From contig VGZA01000009.1 in NCBI GenBank assembly GCA_016872775.1, forward strand, positions 1 through 64,000: 64,000 nt of DNA, written 5' to 3'. The position numbers and the translations under genes were made by a program. The stretch comes from Planctomycetota bacterium (lineage in GTDB: Bacteria; Planctomycetota; Planctomycetia; Pirellulales; Pirellulaceae). The notes under the pieces were generated by a model. That model had not been told where the DNA came from. It saw only the letters and a program-made list of their open reading frames with translations, and made no database searches. Of this stretch, positions 16,646-26,457 are shown in pieces. Numbering within the stretch: position 1 is the stretch's first letter; each line of letters begins with the position of its first letter.

Positions 16646-18163
16646 CTACTCAACCTGATCCCGAACCTCAAGACCCAGCGATCGCCGATACGATTTGCGT
16701 TGCGAGTCGAGCCCCCGCTCGTCGGTGATTGCCGCCCAACGCTCCGCGACCTGATTCAGCGCCGCCTCGGCACTCATTTCGCCCCGCAGATGGGCGAGAA
16801 TCTTTTCCCGCAACACCGCCAGGTAGTCTTCGTGGCCGGAGAGGCGCGGGTAAAGGAAATAGGCCGAACGATGGAACGAAGCTTCCACGGTTTCGTAATA
16901 GGAACGCGTGGTGGCGGGACCAAGTCCGCCCGGGAGCCAGGCGTCGGCTTGGGCCTGCTGGGTCACGCGGAACGGCGCGGTCAATCGACTGGCGGGCGTG
17001 ACCCGAGCGCTCCATTCGCCCCCGGACAACAGCCGCAGCGTGTTCAGCGCGGTGGCACCGCGGCGGGAACCGCGCACCAGCGCTCCAACCTGCCCCGCCG
17101 CGCCCACCAGGGTGGCCCGCGTCGACTCGTCGACTCGCTTTGTTTCCCAACGGCGATCGAAAAAACTGTAGGCCCGATTGCTGCCGGGCAGTTCGGCGAA
17201 CCGGATCGGCCGCGTTTCGGAAGCCTCGATTCGCTCCGTTCCCGCGTGCGTAACCCGCGTTACCGCCATCGCGGCCTCACCATCGATGACCGCGCGCACC
17301 ACGGCGAGCTGATCCATCTGCAGACTTGCGGGGGAGACCTCGGCCACCTTCGCCATCCGCGTCAGCGCTTCAACGAACGGTGGAGTATCGATCAGCGGTT
17401 GCATCGTGCGGTAGTCGAACAATGTCGAATGCTGGCTGCGGTGGCGCGCTCCCGCCGCGGCATGCGCGAGAAACAGATCGACGATATCGGTGTCGCCCAG
17501 CGGTTCCAGCACGGCATGCCAGGGCGCATCGCCTGAACCGGCCGGCTCGCCGGAAAGTGCGCGTGATGCGAGCTTAGGCAGCATCTCCAGGTACTCGCCC
17601 CAGGTCGCTGGCGGCTCGAGTCCGGCGGCCTTCAGAACGTCCGCGCGGTAACAGAGTACCCAAGGCGCGGAGCCGAATGGAATCGCATAGGTCCGCGCCC
17701 CCCAGTCGACTTCGCGCAATCGGATCAAATCGAACAGCTCGCGCCAGGCCAGCGCCGGGTCATCCAGCACCGACGAGGGCAGCGGCATGATCAGTCCGCG
17801 ATCGGCCAGGTCGCCGAGCAACCGAACCGGAAAGATCACCGCGTCGGCGTCCAGTCGGGTTGCGTCGCGCAGCGGTTGCCAGTCCGCCGCTTCCACCCGC
17901 AGTTCGGCATCCGCGCGGGCCGACCATTGCTGGCGAATCGTCTCCGCCAGCGCGGGGTCGTCGATCACCATCAATCGCGTCGGGTCGGGTCGACCGCCGT
18001 CGCTCCCCGTCTCCTGAGTCTGCGGCTTCTCCGCCCCCTTTTGCGCCGGCACTCCCGCCGAGTCGGTCGAATTCGAGCAGCCGGAGCAGGCGAGCGCAAT
18101 CGTCCACAGCGCAATCGTCCACAGGCAACCAAGTTTTCGGAACGGACCCAATCCTCCACTCAT
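16646..18163 (-). CDS. Extracellular solute-binding lipoprotein (family 1, ABC sugar-type)
   Basis: The 505-aa protein starts MSGGLGPFRKLGCLWTIALW at 18163, with AGGGAG ten bases upstream. A hydrophobic stretch ends at a lipobox (LACSGC), so the mature protein is probably lipid-anchored. The fold is that of type II periplasmic binding proteins of ABC importers: LGDLADRGLIMPLPSSVL, YAIPFGSAPWVLCYRADVLK and AAGLEPPATWGEYLEMLPKL are typical of sugar-binding family 1. No permease or ATPase genes are in the window, so its partner is elsewhere or it works as a sensor. A 15-bp direct duplication within the signal peptide encodes WTIALWTIAL. It lies between the oxidoreductase and the terpene-cyclase-fold gene, all on the minus strand. 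Confidence 0.82.
   Translation of the reverse strand: MSGGLGPFRKLGCLWTIALWTIALACSGCSNSTDSAGVPAQKGAEKPQTQETGSDGGRPDPTRLMVIDDPALAETIRQQWSARADAELRVEAADWQPLRDATRLDADAVIFPVRLLGDLADRGLIMPLPSSVLDDPALAWRELFDLIRLREVDWGARTYAIPFGSAPWVLCYRADVLKAAGLEPPATWGEYLEMLPKLASRALSGEPAGSGDAPWHAVLEPLGDTDIVDLFLAHAAAGARHRSQHSTLFDYRTMQPLIDTPPFVEALTRMAKVAEVSPASLQMDQLAVVRAVIDGEAAMAVTRVTHAGTERIEASETRPIRFAELPGSNRAYSFFDRRWETKRVDESTRATLVGAAGQVGALVRGSRRGATALNTLRLLSGGEWSARVTPASRLTAPFRVTQQAQADAWLPGGLGPATTRSYYETVEASFHRSAYFLYPRLSGHEDYLAVLREKILAHLRGEMSAEAALNQVAERWAAITDERGLDSQRKSYRRSLGLEVRDQVE
18093..18122. repeat. Two perfect 15-bp direct repeats inside a signal peptide
   Basis: AGCGCAATCGTCCAC occurs twice in tandem (18093-18107 and 18108-18122). 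It duplicates WTIAL in the lipoprotein signal sequence and lengthens its hydrophobic core by five residues without disrupting the frame. Confidence 0.85.
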
Positions 18164-18262
18164 CAGGCAAAACTCCCTGGATATCGCTCGACATTGCTCT
18201 CTACGCAAGGCAGCCGCGGAGGGATCGAGCCGGCCGGCGGACAGGGACAATTACCTCGACGA

Positions 18263-19366
18263 TTACCGCGACACGGCGCGTCGTTTGCCGACAGGATCGG
18301 TCGTTTCGGCTGAAATCGCCATCACGGCAAATGCGGTTCCGGCATGCGAAATGAAGTGCTTGGTGTCCTTGAACAGGGACCGCGTGAACCAGCGTCCGCT
18401 TTCCCGCTGATTCGATTTCAGCCAGGCGACCGATTTTTTCAGTCGGGGGTCGTCCGCGGGAATACCGCTGACGCGCAAAACGTAGGTCAGGAAACCGGTC
18501 GCATATCCATCGCTCGAATTCTGGTCCTGCGCACTGCCGTCGTGGCGACTCCAGTGTCCGAGGCTGGCGAGGTTCCAGCCGCCGTCGGGTCGTTGCAGTT
18601 CCCAGAGCTTGTCGACGGTTGCCTTGCGCTCCTCCGCCGAGACCAGTTCCTCGACGTACGCCGACGCCCACAGCAGCATCGCCTGATGATGAACTCCCGG
18701 CGGTGGATTGGCGCGGAGGTAGGTCCGCGCCTTGGCGATCCCCGATTTCGCCGCGGCGGTTTCGGCATAACTTGCGGGTGCCACGCCGGCGGCAATCAGC
18801 GCCAAGGTCGCTCCGTAATGGTCATCCGATTCCATCGGTGGCCAATCGCATTTGCGCCAGTTCCAGCCGCCGTCGTCGCGCTGCAATGTCCAGACCTTGT
18901 CCAGCGCCGTGCGGGTCAGCGGATGCAATTCGCCGGTTGTCGCGACATCGTTGAAAGCCAGTGCTGCGGCGGTCGCCACGACTTCCGCATCCCAGCGCGG
19001 GCCTTTGACGGGCCAGCGATCCCGCACCAGTTCCTCGGCAAAGCTCCGGACGGTCGCATGCGCGGAGCCGCCCTCGCCGGCGGCGGGTCGCGCATAGAGG
19101 TATGCGAAGTTGGTGTGGCAGGTAAGACACTGCCGCTGCTTCTGCCAGTCGAGCGCCGCGGTATCGAGAAATTGAACGGCATCGCGCATCGAAAACTGCT
19201 TTGCCAGCGGTTCGTCGGCCCGGTTCGCGGCCGGTTCGCGGACATTCGCCAACGTCACTTCCTCTTCCGCACGCGCACCCGGCGCGAGCCACGGTCCCGC
19301 CGTGGCGACCGCGATGGCGATCACGAGTTGTCCATGGATCCAGGCAAGTCGCACCGTTCGCGTCAT
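18263..19366 (-). CDS. Exported terpene-cyclase/prenyltransferase-fold protein with a CxxCH motif
   Basis: The 367-aa protein starts at the ATG at 19366 (GGGAGA upstream) with a signal peptide ending AxA near residue 33. Residues 80-84 are CLTCH, a c-type haem-binding motif set in DWQKQRQCLTCHTNFAYLYA. The remainder consists of alpha-alpha barrel repeats of the squalene-cyclase/prenyltransferase type, with VWTLQRDDGGWNWRKCDWPP and LWELQRPDGGWNLASLGHWS, each carrying the QxxDGGW signature. The QW repeats mark the fold; the catalytic DxDD of squalene-hopene cyclases is absent. A haem plus repeat-barrel combination suggests a periplasmic redox or binding role, unproven. There is no neighbour that explains it. 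Confidence 0.82.
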   Translation of the reverse strand: MTRTVRLAWIHGQLVIAIAVATAGPWLAPGARAEEEVTLANVREPAANRADEPLAKQFSMRDAVQFLDTAALDWQKQRQCLTCHTNFAYLYARPAAGEGGSAHATVRSFAEELVRDRWPVKGPRWDAEVVATAAALAFNDVATTGELHPLTRTALDKVWTLQRDDGGWNWRKCDWPPMESDDHYGATLALIAAGVAPASYAETAAAKSGIAKARTYLRANPPPGVHHQAMLLWASAYVEELVSAEERKATVDKLWELQRPDGGWNLASLGHWSRHDGSAQDQNSSDGYATGFLTYVLRVSGIPADDPRLKKSVAWLKSNQRESGRWFTRSLFKDTKHFISHAGTAFAVMAISAETTDPVGKRRAVSR

Positions 19367-19445
19367 GATTGTCTCCCTGTGATTGGTCTGGTAGTTCGCT
19401 GAAGATACGCGAATTGGTCGGTCGAGGCAAATCGGACGGCCTGAT

Positions 19446-22400
19446 TCATGAACCGATGCGTGTTCCCCGGAAGGTCTGCCAGCGGTACGCGTGGGGATCG
19501 CGCAAGGCCGCATCGGAGTCGACCGACGGCGTGTCCGCGGTTTCGCACAGCGCGTGCCGGATTCCCAGCAGCATCGCGCGGCGCATTTCCTGGGCCAGAG
19601 GCGCGTCGACTTGCCGCAGGAACTCGATTTCCCGTCGGCGGCTCACCGCGACATATTCTCCGTTCTGGATGACGATCGAGTGACGTTGAATGGCGGGAAC
19701 GCGCGAATGCGCGTCGACGATTCCGCGCAGGTTGAGCGGATCGGCCGCGGAGATGACCACCCAGGGATCGTCCTCCGACCCCTCGCGGACCTCCCGCAGT
19801 TTTGTCACCGTCGATTCCTCGGCGTATTGCTCGCCACCGACACCGGCGACAAATCGACCGCCGCGAAGTTCGCCGCGTGTTTCGAGCCTTCGGAAGACTC
19901 GGGTCAGTTCACCCCAGGCGGGCGCCGCCGACTCCCTGGCCAGCAGATCGCGAAACACCACTCCGTATCGCCGAATAAGCTGCCAGCACCAGCGCGTGAC
20001 ATACCGTTCGTGATCCGCGCCTTCCCGCCGGATCCGCCTGGAGAATTCGATCGATGGAAAGCGGGACCACCTGCCGACAGCCACGGTCGTCTGGCCTAAC
20101 CGCCGCTGGGCCGCCGGCCGTTGCCTTGTCGAACGACGCAGGGGAAGGGGCGTGCCGATCAGGGAGCGCACCGCGGCGAATCCGTCCGCAGTAATCAGCC
20201 CCAGCGCCGCCAGTTCGCGCAGCGCTTCCTCCAGGTGCGCGGGCAGCAGTTCGGTGATCGCGCGGAGTTCGCCCAGGAACAACGCGCCGCGCTGCTGCAG
20301 GGCGTCGAGCACCTGTCGAGCGTTGGCCCGGCAATGCCCGGACAGGTCCTCGCGCGGGGCCGGCAGCAGCCAGTCGAGATCTTCCCGGCGTCCCATGGCC
20401 AACGACATGGCGCGGGTCAACGGAGCTCGGCTCGGCGCCGATTCCGCCGACCGCACCGGAGGTAGAAAGCGGCCCCAGACGAGTTCCCCGGAGAGGAACA
20501 GTTGATCGAGCCAGTCGGGATCGTAGTCGAGAACGCGCGACTGCAGCAACGGAAACTCCCAGGCCCCGGCCGGCACGTCGAACCCCTGCAGTTGCTCGAC
20601 GGCGGCGCGCACACCCAGCGGGCCGGTACGCTCCACCTTCGTCAGCTGATGATGGTGCGTGAGAAACCGCAGGTAGTCCTTGACCGAAACCGGCTGGATG
20701 CGGCGGCGCAGGCCGTCCATCGTCAGCCGATGGATGCGGGCCAGCAATCGGCGATCGCACCATTCGAGAATATTCTCCGCACGGCGATCGGGAGAGTACC
20801 GCCCGCGCATCACCACGCCTTGCGCCTCCAGCGCCTCCAGCGCGGCCGACACCTGGTTCGATTCCAATCCAAGTTTGCCTGCCAGCTCGTCGGCCGTTAC
20901 CGGTCCCGAACAAGGCATCCGGCCCCGCACGATTTCCGTCCAGCCCGCCGATTGCTCCCATTCTCGCTCGTCCGTGCCCGCGACCGCTACGACGTGCTCG
21001 AATTGCGCCGCGGGAAAGACCACCCGCAGCATCGGCAGATGCTCGGCCGCCGTCCAGTATTCGCTCGCCATCTGAAACCGGGCGACACGGCCGGACGCGA
21101 TCAGCGGCGCCAACCATTGCCGCCACGGCGCGATCTCGTCGCTGCGAAGCTGCACCATCTGCAACAGCGCATCGTGCAGCTCCTCCGGATCGCGGACCGT
21201 CGGCCAGGCATCGTCACTCACCTGCCGAATCGCCTCGGGACTCAGCTGCGTCAGGTCGCCGGCATCTTCGATCGAAAGCGATCGGCGGATCTTCACCGCC
21301 CGCGTCCTGCGCTCGTCCAGCCCGGCCCCGTCCAGGAAGGCGTACGGGCTGGCATTCAGCAGCTCGTGGCTGAACGGAGACGGCTCGCGCGTCTCACACG
21401 GAACCAACGCGATCGCGCCGTCGCGAATCTGTGTCAGCACGTCCAGCCATCGCGGCGTATCCATCGCTTCCCGCAGGCAGTCGAGCACCGTCTGGCGGAC
21501 CAGCGGATGGTCGGGAATTTCGACATCGCCGTGGTGGTTCTCCAGGCAGCCGACCGTTTCCGGAAAAGTCGCGGCCAGCAGGTCGTCGGCGCGGAACCGC
21601 TGCAGATGGAACGGGACGCGCTGCCCGGACTGGTTCCGCAGAACGGCAAGCGCGCGGGTGACGTTCCAGCGCCAACGTACCTGGAACATCGGCACCGCCA
21701 GGATCGCCTGCCGCAACAGGTGCTCGGCATTGTGCGGGCCCAGCATCTTGAACAACTGTTCGATCGGGAAGCTGTGCTGCGGCGACAGCGACAGCACGAT
21801 CCCATTGTCGGTGGCAGCCGCCTGCAGTTCGAAATCAAAACTGCGGCAGAACCGTTTGCGCAACGCCAACCCCCAGGCCCGATTGATGCGGGACCCGAGC
21901 GGAGCGTGGATGACAAGCTGCATGCCGCCCGATTCGTCGAAGAATCGTTCAAAGACGATCTGGCTTTTCGTCGGCACGAGTCCGACCGAAGCGACTTGCG
22001 CCTGGACGTAGCGGATCGCCTGCAAGGCGGCGAACTGGCTGACACCGCATCTCTGACAGAGTCGTTCGATGTCAGCGCGCGGGGCGGAATCCAACGCCGG
22101 CCGGGAAGGCTGTTGTTCCGTTGCCTGGAGTGCCGCGGCGCCTGGCAACGGGAACTCTTCGGCGATCTCCTGCCTTAGCCGGGAAACCTCCGCCGACAGT
22201 TCGGGCGTGCGACCCGGCCCCTCGCCAAACCAGAACGGAATGGAAGGTGGAGCACCCTCCGCGTCCCGTACGACCACCTCGCCTCCGCGGACATGCCGAA
22301 TCTGCCACGAAGTATTTCCCAGCACAAAGATGTCGCCCGCCGAGCTGTCGATCGCAAAATCCTCTTCCACCGTCCCGACCAGCGTCCGGTCGTTTTCGGT

Positions 22401-24011
22401 GACCACGCGGAATTCGGCTTGCTCGGGGATTGCTCCGCCGGACATGATCGCGGCCAGCCGGGCGCCTTTCCTCGCGCGGACTTTTCCGTGGATCCGGTCG
22501 CGGTGCAGGTACGCGCCGCGGCGGACCGTCGGCGTCAGGCCGCGGCTCAACATCTCGACGATTTCGTCGAATTCACCGTCGGTCAGATCGCGATACGGCC
22601 AGGCGCGACGGATCAGTTCCCGCAGCGCCGGCTCATTCCAGTCGTCGCATGCGACCGCCGCGACAATCTGCTGCGCGAGGATATCGAGCGGCTTGCGAGG
22701 GATCTCGATGCGGTCGAGCAGTCCGTTGCGAACCGCGCGCAGCAACGCCATCGATTCGAGCAACTCGTCGCGCGTCAAGGGAAACAGCCGTCCCTTGGGG
22801 GTTGCGCCGATCGAGTGGCCGGCCCGGCCCACGCGCTGCAGGAACGCCGCGATCGATCGCGGAGACCCGATCTGGCACACCAGGTCGATGAATCCGATAT
22901 CGATCCCCATTTCCAACGAGGCCGTCGCCACGATCGCCTTCAGTTTTCCCTGTTTGAGCCGCTGCTCCGCCGACAGCCTCAGCTCCCGCGACAAACTGCC
23001 GTGGTGGCTGGCGACCGCTTCGTCTCCCAGCAAACCGCGCAACTGGTGCGCGATCCGCTCCGACATCCGCCGCGTGTTGACGAAAATCAGCGTGGAACGG
23101 TGCTCCCCAATGCGTTCCACCAGCCGGGCATAGATCTCCTCCCACTGCTCGCGCGAACAGACCGCGCCCAACTCGCTGGGCGGAACCTCGATTCCCAGAT
23201 CGAGCGCGCGAATGTGGCCCACGTCGATGATCGTGCAGTCGGGAGCAGGCGCGGCGGGAGCAGGCGCGGCAGCAGCCGCGGATGACTCGACACTCGGCCG
23301 GTCACCGACCAGGAACCAGGCAAGGTCCTCGATCGGGCGCTGCGTCGCCGAAAGTCCAATTCGAGTCAGCGGTCGAGCGCAAAGATGTTCAAGCCGCTCC
23401 AGCGTCAATGCCAGGTGCGAACCGCGCTTGTCCCGCGCCAGGGCATGAATCTCGTCGACGATGACCGTGCGCACCGTCCGCAAGTGCTCGCGGCTCTTGG
23501 CCGACGTCAGCATCAAATAGAGGGACTCCGGCGTCGTGACCAGGATATGCGGCGGCTGTTTGCGCATCTTCTGGCGACTGGCCGTCGGCGTGTCTCCCGT
23601 GCGAACCGCGACACGGATCGGAAGTTCGCCAAGTCCCTCGCTGCGACAGCGTTCCGCCAGTTCCAACAACGGGCCGTTTAAGTTTTTTTCGATGTCGTTG
23701 CTGAGCGCTTTGAGCGGCGAAACGTAGACGACCTGCGTCGATTCCGGCAAGTCGTTGGAACGCCAGGCGCGAACCAACTGGTCGATGCAGACCAGGAACG
23801 CGGCGAGCGTCTTGCCGGAGCCGGTCGGCGCGGCGATCAGCGTATTGCGACCCGCGGCAATCGACGGCCAACCAAGCTGTTGCGCGTCGGTCGGTGCGCC
23901 GAATCGATCCTGAAACCAGTTTCGCACCAGGAGGCTGCGCAACGCCTGCAGACCATCTTGCAATTCGCTTTTGTTCGGGCTGCCGGCCGCCGAGTTCTCC
24001 CGATCGGTCAT
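19446..24011 (-). CDS. lhr: Lhr-type large ATP-dependent helicase
   Basis: A 1521-aa superfamily-2 DEAD/DEAH helicase of the Lhr group. Motif I is APTGSGKT (61-68), motif Ia VYVSPLKALSND, motif II DEIH (186-189) in TVIVDEIHALARDKRGSHLA, motif III GLSATQRP, and the second RecA domain shows LIFVNTRRMSERIA, ATASLEMGIDIG and QRVGRAGHS. After this core come the winged-helix and Lhr-specific beta-barrel parts and a large C-terminal extension (about residues 880-1520), as in full-length enterobacterial Lhr. Such helicases unwind DNA:RNA or DNA duplexes 3' to 5' and are linked to DNA repair. It starts 19 bp after the gene at 24031-24789, so the two are probably co-transcribed. Confidence 0.95.
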   Translation of the reverse strand: MTDRENSAAGSPNKSELQDGLQALRSLLVRNWFQDRFGAPTDAQQLGWPSIAAGRNTLIAAPTGSGKTLAAFLVCIDQLVRAWRSNDLPESTQVVYVSPLKALSNDIEKNLNGPLLELAERCRSEGLGELPIRVAVRTGDTPTASRQKMRKQPPHILVTTPESLYLMLTSAKSREHLRTVRTVIVDEIHALARDKRGSHLALTLERLEHLCARPLTRIGLSATQRPIEDLAWFLVGDRPSVESSAAAAAPAPAAPAPDCTIIDVGHIRALDLGIEVPPSELGAVCSREQWEEIYARLVERIGEHRSTLIFVNTRRMSERIAHQLRGLLGDEAVASHHGSLSRELRLSAEQRLKQGKLKAIVATASLEMGIDIGFIDLVCQIGSPRSIAAFLQRVGRAGHSIGATPKGRLFPLTRDELLESMALLRAVRNGLLDRIEIPRKPLDILAQQIVAAVACDDWNEPALRELIRRAWPYRDLTDGEFDEIVEMLSRGLTPTVRRGAYLHRDRIHGKVRARKGARLAAIMSGGAIPEQAEFRVVTENDRTLVGTVEEDFAIDSSAGDIFVLGNTSWQIRHVRGGEVVVRDAEGAPPSIPFWFGEGPGRTPELSAEVSRLRQEIAEEFPLPGAAALQATEQQPSRPALDSAPRADIERLCQRCGVSQFAALQAIRYVQAQVASVGLVPTKSQIVFERFFDESGGMQLVIHAPLGSRINRAWGLALRKRFCRSFDFELQAAATDNGIVLSLSPQHSFPIEQLFKMLGPHNAEHLLRQAILAVPMFQVRWRWNVTRALAVLRNQSGQRVPFHLQRFRADDLLAATFPETVGCLENHHGDVEIPDHPLVRQTVLDCLREAMDTPRWLDVLTQIRDGAIALVPCETREPSPFSHELLNASPYAFLDGAGLDERRTRAVKIRRSLSIEDAGDLTQLSPEAIRQVSDDAWPTVRDPEELHDALLQMVQLRSDEIAPWRQWLAPLIASGRVARFQMASEYWTAAEHLPMLRVVFPAAQFEHVVAVAGTDEREWEQSAGWTEIVRGRMPCSGPVTADELAGKLGLESNQVSAALEALEAQGVVMRGRYSPDRRAENILEWCDRRLLARIHRLTMDGLRRRIQPVSVKDYLRFLTHHHQLTKVERTGPLGVRAAVEQLQGFDVPAGAWEFPLLQSRVLDYDPDWLDQLFLSGELVWGRFLPPVRSAESAPSRAPLTRAMSLAMGRREDLDWLLPAPREDLSGHCRANARQVLDALQQRGALFLGELRAITELLPAHLEEALRELAALGLITADGFAAVRSLIGTPLPLRRSTRQRPAAQRRLGQTTVAVGRWSRFPSIEFSRRIRREGADHERYVTRWCWQLIRRYGVVFRDLLARESAAPAWGELTRVFRRLETRGELRGGRFVAGVGGEQYAEESTVTKLREVREGSEDDPWVVISAADPLNLRGIVDAHSRVPAIQRHSIVIQNGEYVAVSRRREIEFLRQVDAPLAQEMRRAMLLGIRHALCETADTPSVDSDAALRDPHAYRWQTFRGTRIGS

Positions 24012-24030
24012 TCCTGCCCCTCCTGGATCG

Positions 24031-24789
24031 TCATTCGCTGCCCGACTCTTGTTTGGCCTCCACCTTCGATTCGACGGGTCGGACCTCGGTCGATCCGTCG
24101 ACTTCCGCCTCGCGCATCCACTGATCGAGAAAGCCCATGATGAACTGCCGATAGACGCGTTCGAGCAGCGGGTTGGACTTGATCAGCTGAAATGTCTGAT
24201 AGAGTCGACTTCCTTGCTCGGCGTCCATCGATACTTCCACCGCGCGTCCCTGGGCGTCGACGAGGACGGATCGATACGTCCACGAGCCGTCTTCGGCCTC
24301 GATGCGGCGAACATCGTGCAACTGGGCGGTCCGGTAATCGAATTCGCTTCCCGCGGGCGATTCGACCGGACGGTCGGCCCTTTCTTCGGTGCCAAACCAC
24401 TGCCGTAACTGGAGCGAAAGATTGTCGACCGAATCGCTGCTTGCGACACGATCGAGTCTGCTCGAGAGTTTCCGCAGTTTTTCGAGTTTCGCGTTGTCGT
24501 CCTCGGCCTGGGATTCGTCGACCGCGTCCCGCAATTTCTGCCGCAGGTACTCAGGCATCGACGGGTCGGCGTTTTCAGCGGGTGGGGCGACCGCCGCCTG
24601 CCGGGACTCTTCGGCCGGGGCCGAAACAAACGTCAGCGGTTGCGCCGACGAAGTCGACGGGATCGCGACGAACCAAGGCCACGCGAAGAGGGAGCAGGTC
24701 GCCAGTCCCAGCACGAGCCCAAGGTGCAACGATCCTGAGACGAGCAGGCCGGCATACCAATATCGGTGCGTTTCGTGTTTGCCTGACAT
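24031..24789 (-). CDS. Single-pass membrane protein of unknown function
   Basis: The 252-aa protein starts MSGKHETHRYWYAGLLVSGS at 24789, has one membrane helix (about residues 14-40, GLLVSGSLHLGLVLGLATCS) and an exposed C-terminal domain of about 200 residues. The region after the helix is Pro/Ala-rich, then charged and helical (YLRQKLRDAVDESQAEDDNA, KLEKLRKLSSRLDRV), followed by a compact mixed segment with SWTYRSVLVDAQGRAVEVSM and a helical end. No family is recognised. Upstream in-frame codons (to 24996) have no coding character and run towards the divergent PQQ-type gene. It lies 19 bp upstream of lhr in the same direction, but no functional link is evident. Confidence 0.7.
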   Translation of the reverse strand: MSGKHETHRYWYAGLLVSGSLHLGLVLGLATCSLFAWPWFVAIPSTSSAQPLTFVSAPAEESRQAAVAPPAENADPSMPEYLRQKLRDAVDESQAEDDNAKLEKLRKLSSRLDRVASSDSVDNLSLQLRQWFGTEERADRPVESPAGSEFDYRTAQLHDVRRIEAEDGSWTYRSVLVDAQGRAVEVSMDAEQGSRLYQTFQLIKSNPLLERVYRQFIMGFLDQWMREAEVDGSTEVRPVESKVEAKQESGSE

Positions 24790-24994
24790 GGTCACCGCCA
24801 GCCTTGCCCCCCGCGGAGGTTTCGACGATCCTTCCTCAAATGTACGCTGGCCACAGGTGCGTCGCAATGACCAAAAATCGTGGCATAAATTGCCGCGACC
24901 GGGCGACAGCGACGGGCCGGTACCGTTAGAATGATTGCCCTGGCCACGACGAAGATTCCCGCCTGATTCGACGCATCCCACGAGGCGCTGTGCC

Positions 24995-26428
24995 ATGCAT
25001 GTCCGTTTCCGACGCGTTTATCTCCTCGGTCTGTTCCTTGCCTGTTGGTCGCTGGCGACCCCGGTTTCGGCCACGGAATGGCTGCAATTTCGCGGCATCA
25101 ACGGCAGTGGACGCGCCCAGGGAGCTCGACAATTCCCCGCCGACATCGGGCCGAATTCATCGGTCATCTGGCGCGTGGCCGTCCCTGCGGGCCATTCGTC
25201 GCCCGTCGTCACCGAACGGCGCATTTTCCTGACCGGGGTCCGCGACGGTCAGCTGTTGACGTTCGCCCTGGATCGCTCGAAAGGCCGACCGGCCTGGGAG
25301 GCCGAAGCGCCGCATGAAAAGCTCGAGGAAATCCATTCCATCGGAAGTTACGCCCAGTCGACGCCCGCTTCGGACGGAGACATGGTCGTGTCGTTTTTCG
25401 GTTCCGCCGGCCTCTTTGCATACGACAACAATGGCATCCCGCTATGGAAAGTGCCGATGGGCCCGTTCAATAACGATTTCGGCGCGGCTTCCTCACCGAT
25501 TATCGCCGGGGATTTCGTGATTCTTAATCAGGATCACGACACCGGTTCTTTCCTCGCCGCATTCGACAAACGCACAGGCAAGCAGGTCTGGCGCACGGAC
25601 CGCAGCGAATTCCCGCGAAACTTCAGCACGCCGGTGCTGTGGGACAACGGCGGTCGCACGCAAATTGTCATCGCAGGAACGTTGCGGGTCATCGGGTACG
25701 AACTGGCGACCGGCAACGAAGCCTGGACGGTCAGCGGACTGTCGCGGACCGTCTGCGCCACGCCGGTGGTGGGACTCGATGGAAATCTCTATGTCGCCGG
25801 CTGGTCCGCCGGCGGCGAGGCCGGCGATCGGATCCGAGTCGACGCGTTCGAGTCGATTATCGGACAGGTCGACAAGGACAACGATGGGATGATCTCCGAG
25901 GACGAGTTGGACGGGGGCGCGATCAAGCAGCGTTTCTCCCAGGTCGATCGCGATAACGATAACAAGCTCAGCCGCGAGGAGTACGAGTTCTTCCGCGGCC
26001 TGTTCGACAAGTCGCAGAACGTCGTGCTGGCGATCCGCCCCGGCGCGGCGGGAGACGCGTCCGAGAGCCATGTCATCTGGCGTCAGGAAAAGCAGGTTCC
26101 GTTCTGCGCCTCGCCGCTTTGGGAAAACGACCATCTCTTCGTCGTGCGCGACGGAGGCATCTTCGCCAGCATCGATGCCCGCTCGGGAAAAATCGTCAAG
26201 CAAGGCCGGCTGCCGGCCACCGACGAATACTACAGCTCGCCGGTGACCGGCGACAAGAAAATCTACCTGCTGAACGAGAAAGGGAAGCTGACCGTCGTCA
26301 GCGCCCAAGGCGCCTGGCAGGTGCTGGCAAGCGCCGACTTTAACGACCCGGTCTATGCGACGCCGGCGCTGGTCGACGGCCGGATCTACCTGCGCACCGA
26401 GCATTGGCTCTATTGTTTCGGGAATTAA
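24995..26428 (+). CDS. Secreted PQQ-like beta-propeller protein with two EF-hands
   Basis: The 477-aa protein has a signal peptide (MHVRFRRVYLLGLFLACWSL, cleavage near VSATEW). The outer-membrane-assembly/quinoprotein propeller repeats follow: WLQFRGINGSG at the mature start, then VIWRVAVPAG, FAYDNNGIPLWKVPMG and GYELATGNEAWTVSGLSRTV. Two calcium-binding EF-hand loops are inserted at residues 293-304 (DKDNDGMISEDE) and 318-329 (DRDNDNKLSREE), after which the propeller resumes. Calcium is required by many quinoprotein dehydrogenases, but the propeller here may be structural only, since no catalytic Asp-Cys motif was seen. I used the ATG at 24995, which has GAGG upstream. The next gene, an oxidoreductase, starts 29 bp after the stop, so they probably form an operon. 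Confidence 0.88.
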   Translation: MHVRFRRVYLLGLFLACWSLATPVSATEWLQFRGINGSGRAQGARQFPADIGPNSSVIWRVAVPAGHSSPVVTERRIFLTGVRDGQLLTFALDRSKGRPAWEAEAPHEKLEEIHSIGSYAQSTPASDGDMVVSFFGSAGLFAYDNNGIPLWKVPMGPFNNDFGAASSPIIAGDFVILNQDHDTGSFLAAFDKRTGKQVWRTDRSEFPRNFSTPVLWDNGGRTQIVIAGTLRVIGYELATGNEAWTVSGLSRTVCATPVVGLDGNLYVAGWSAGGEAGDRIRVDAFESIIGQVDKDNDGMISEDELDGGAIKQRFSQVDRDNDNKLSREEYEFFRGLFDKSQNVVLAIRPGAAGDASESHVIWRQEKQVPFCASPLWENDHLFVVRDGGIFASIDARSGKIVKQGRLPATDEYYSSPVTGDKKIYLLNEKGKLTVVSAQGAWQVLASADFNDPVYATPALVDGRIYLRTEHWLYCFGN

Positions 26429-26457
26429 CCCCTGTTTTCCGATGGAGAGATACCGCC

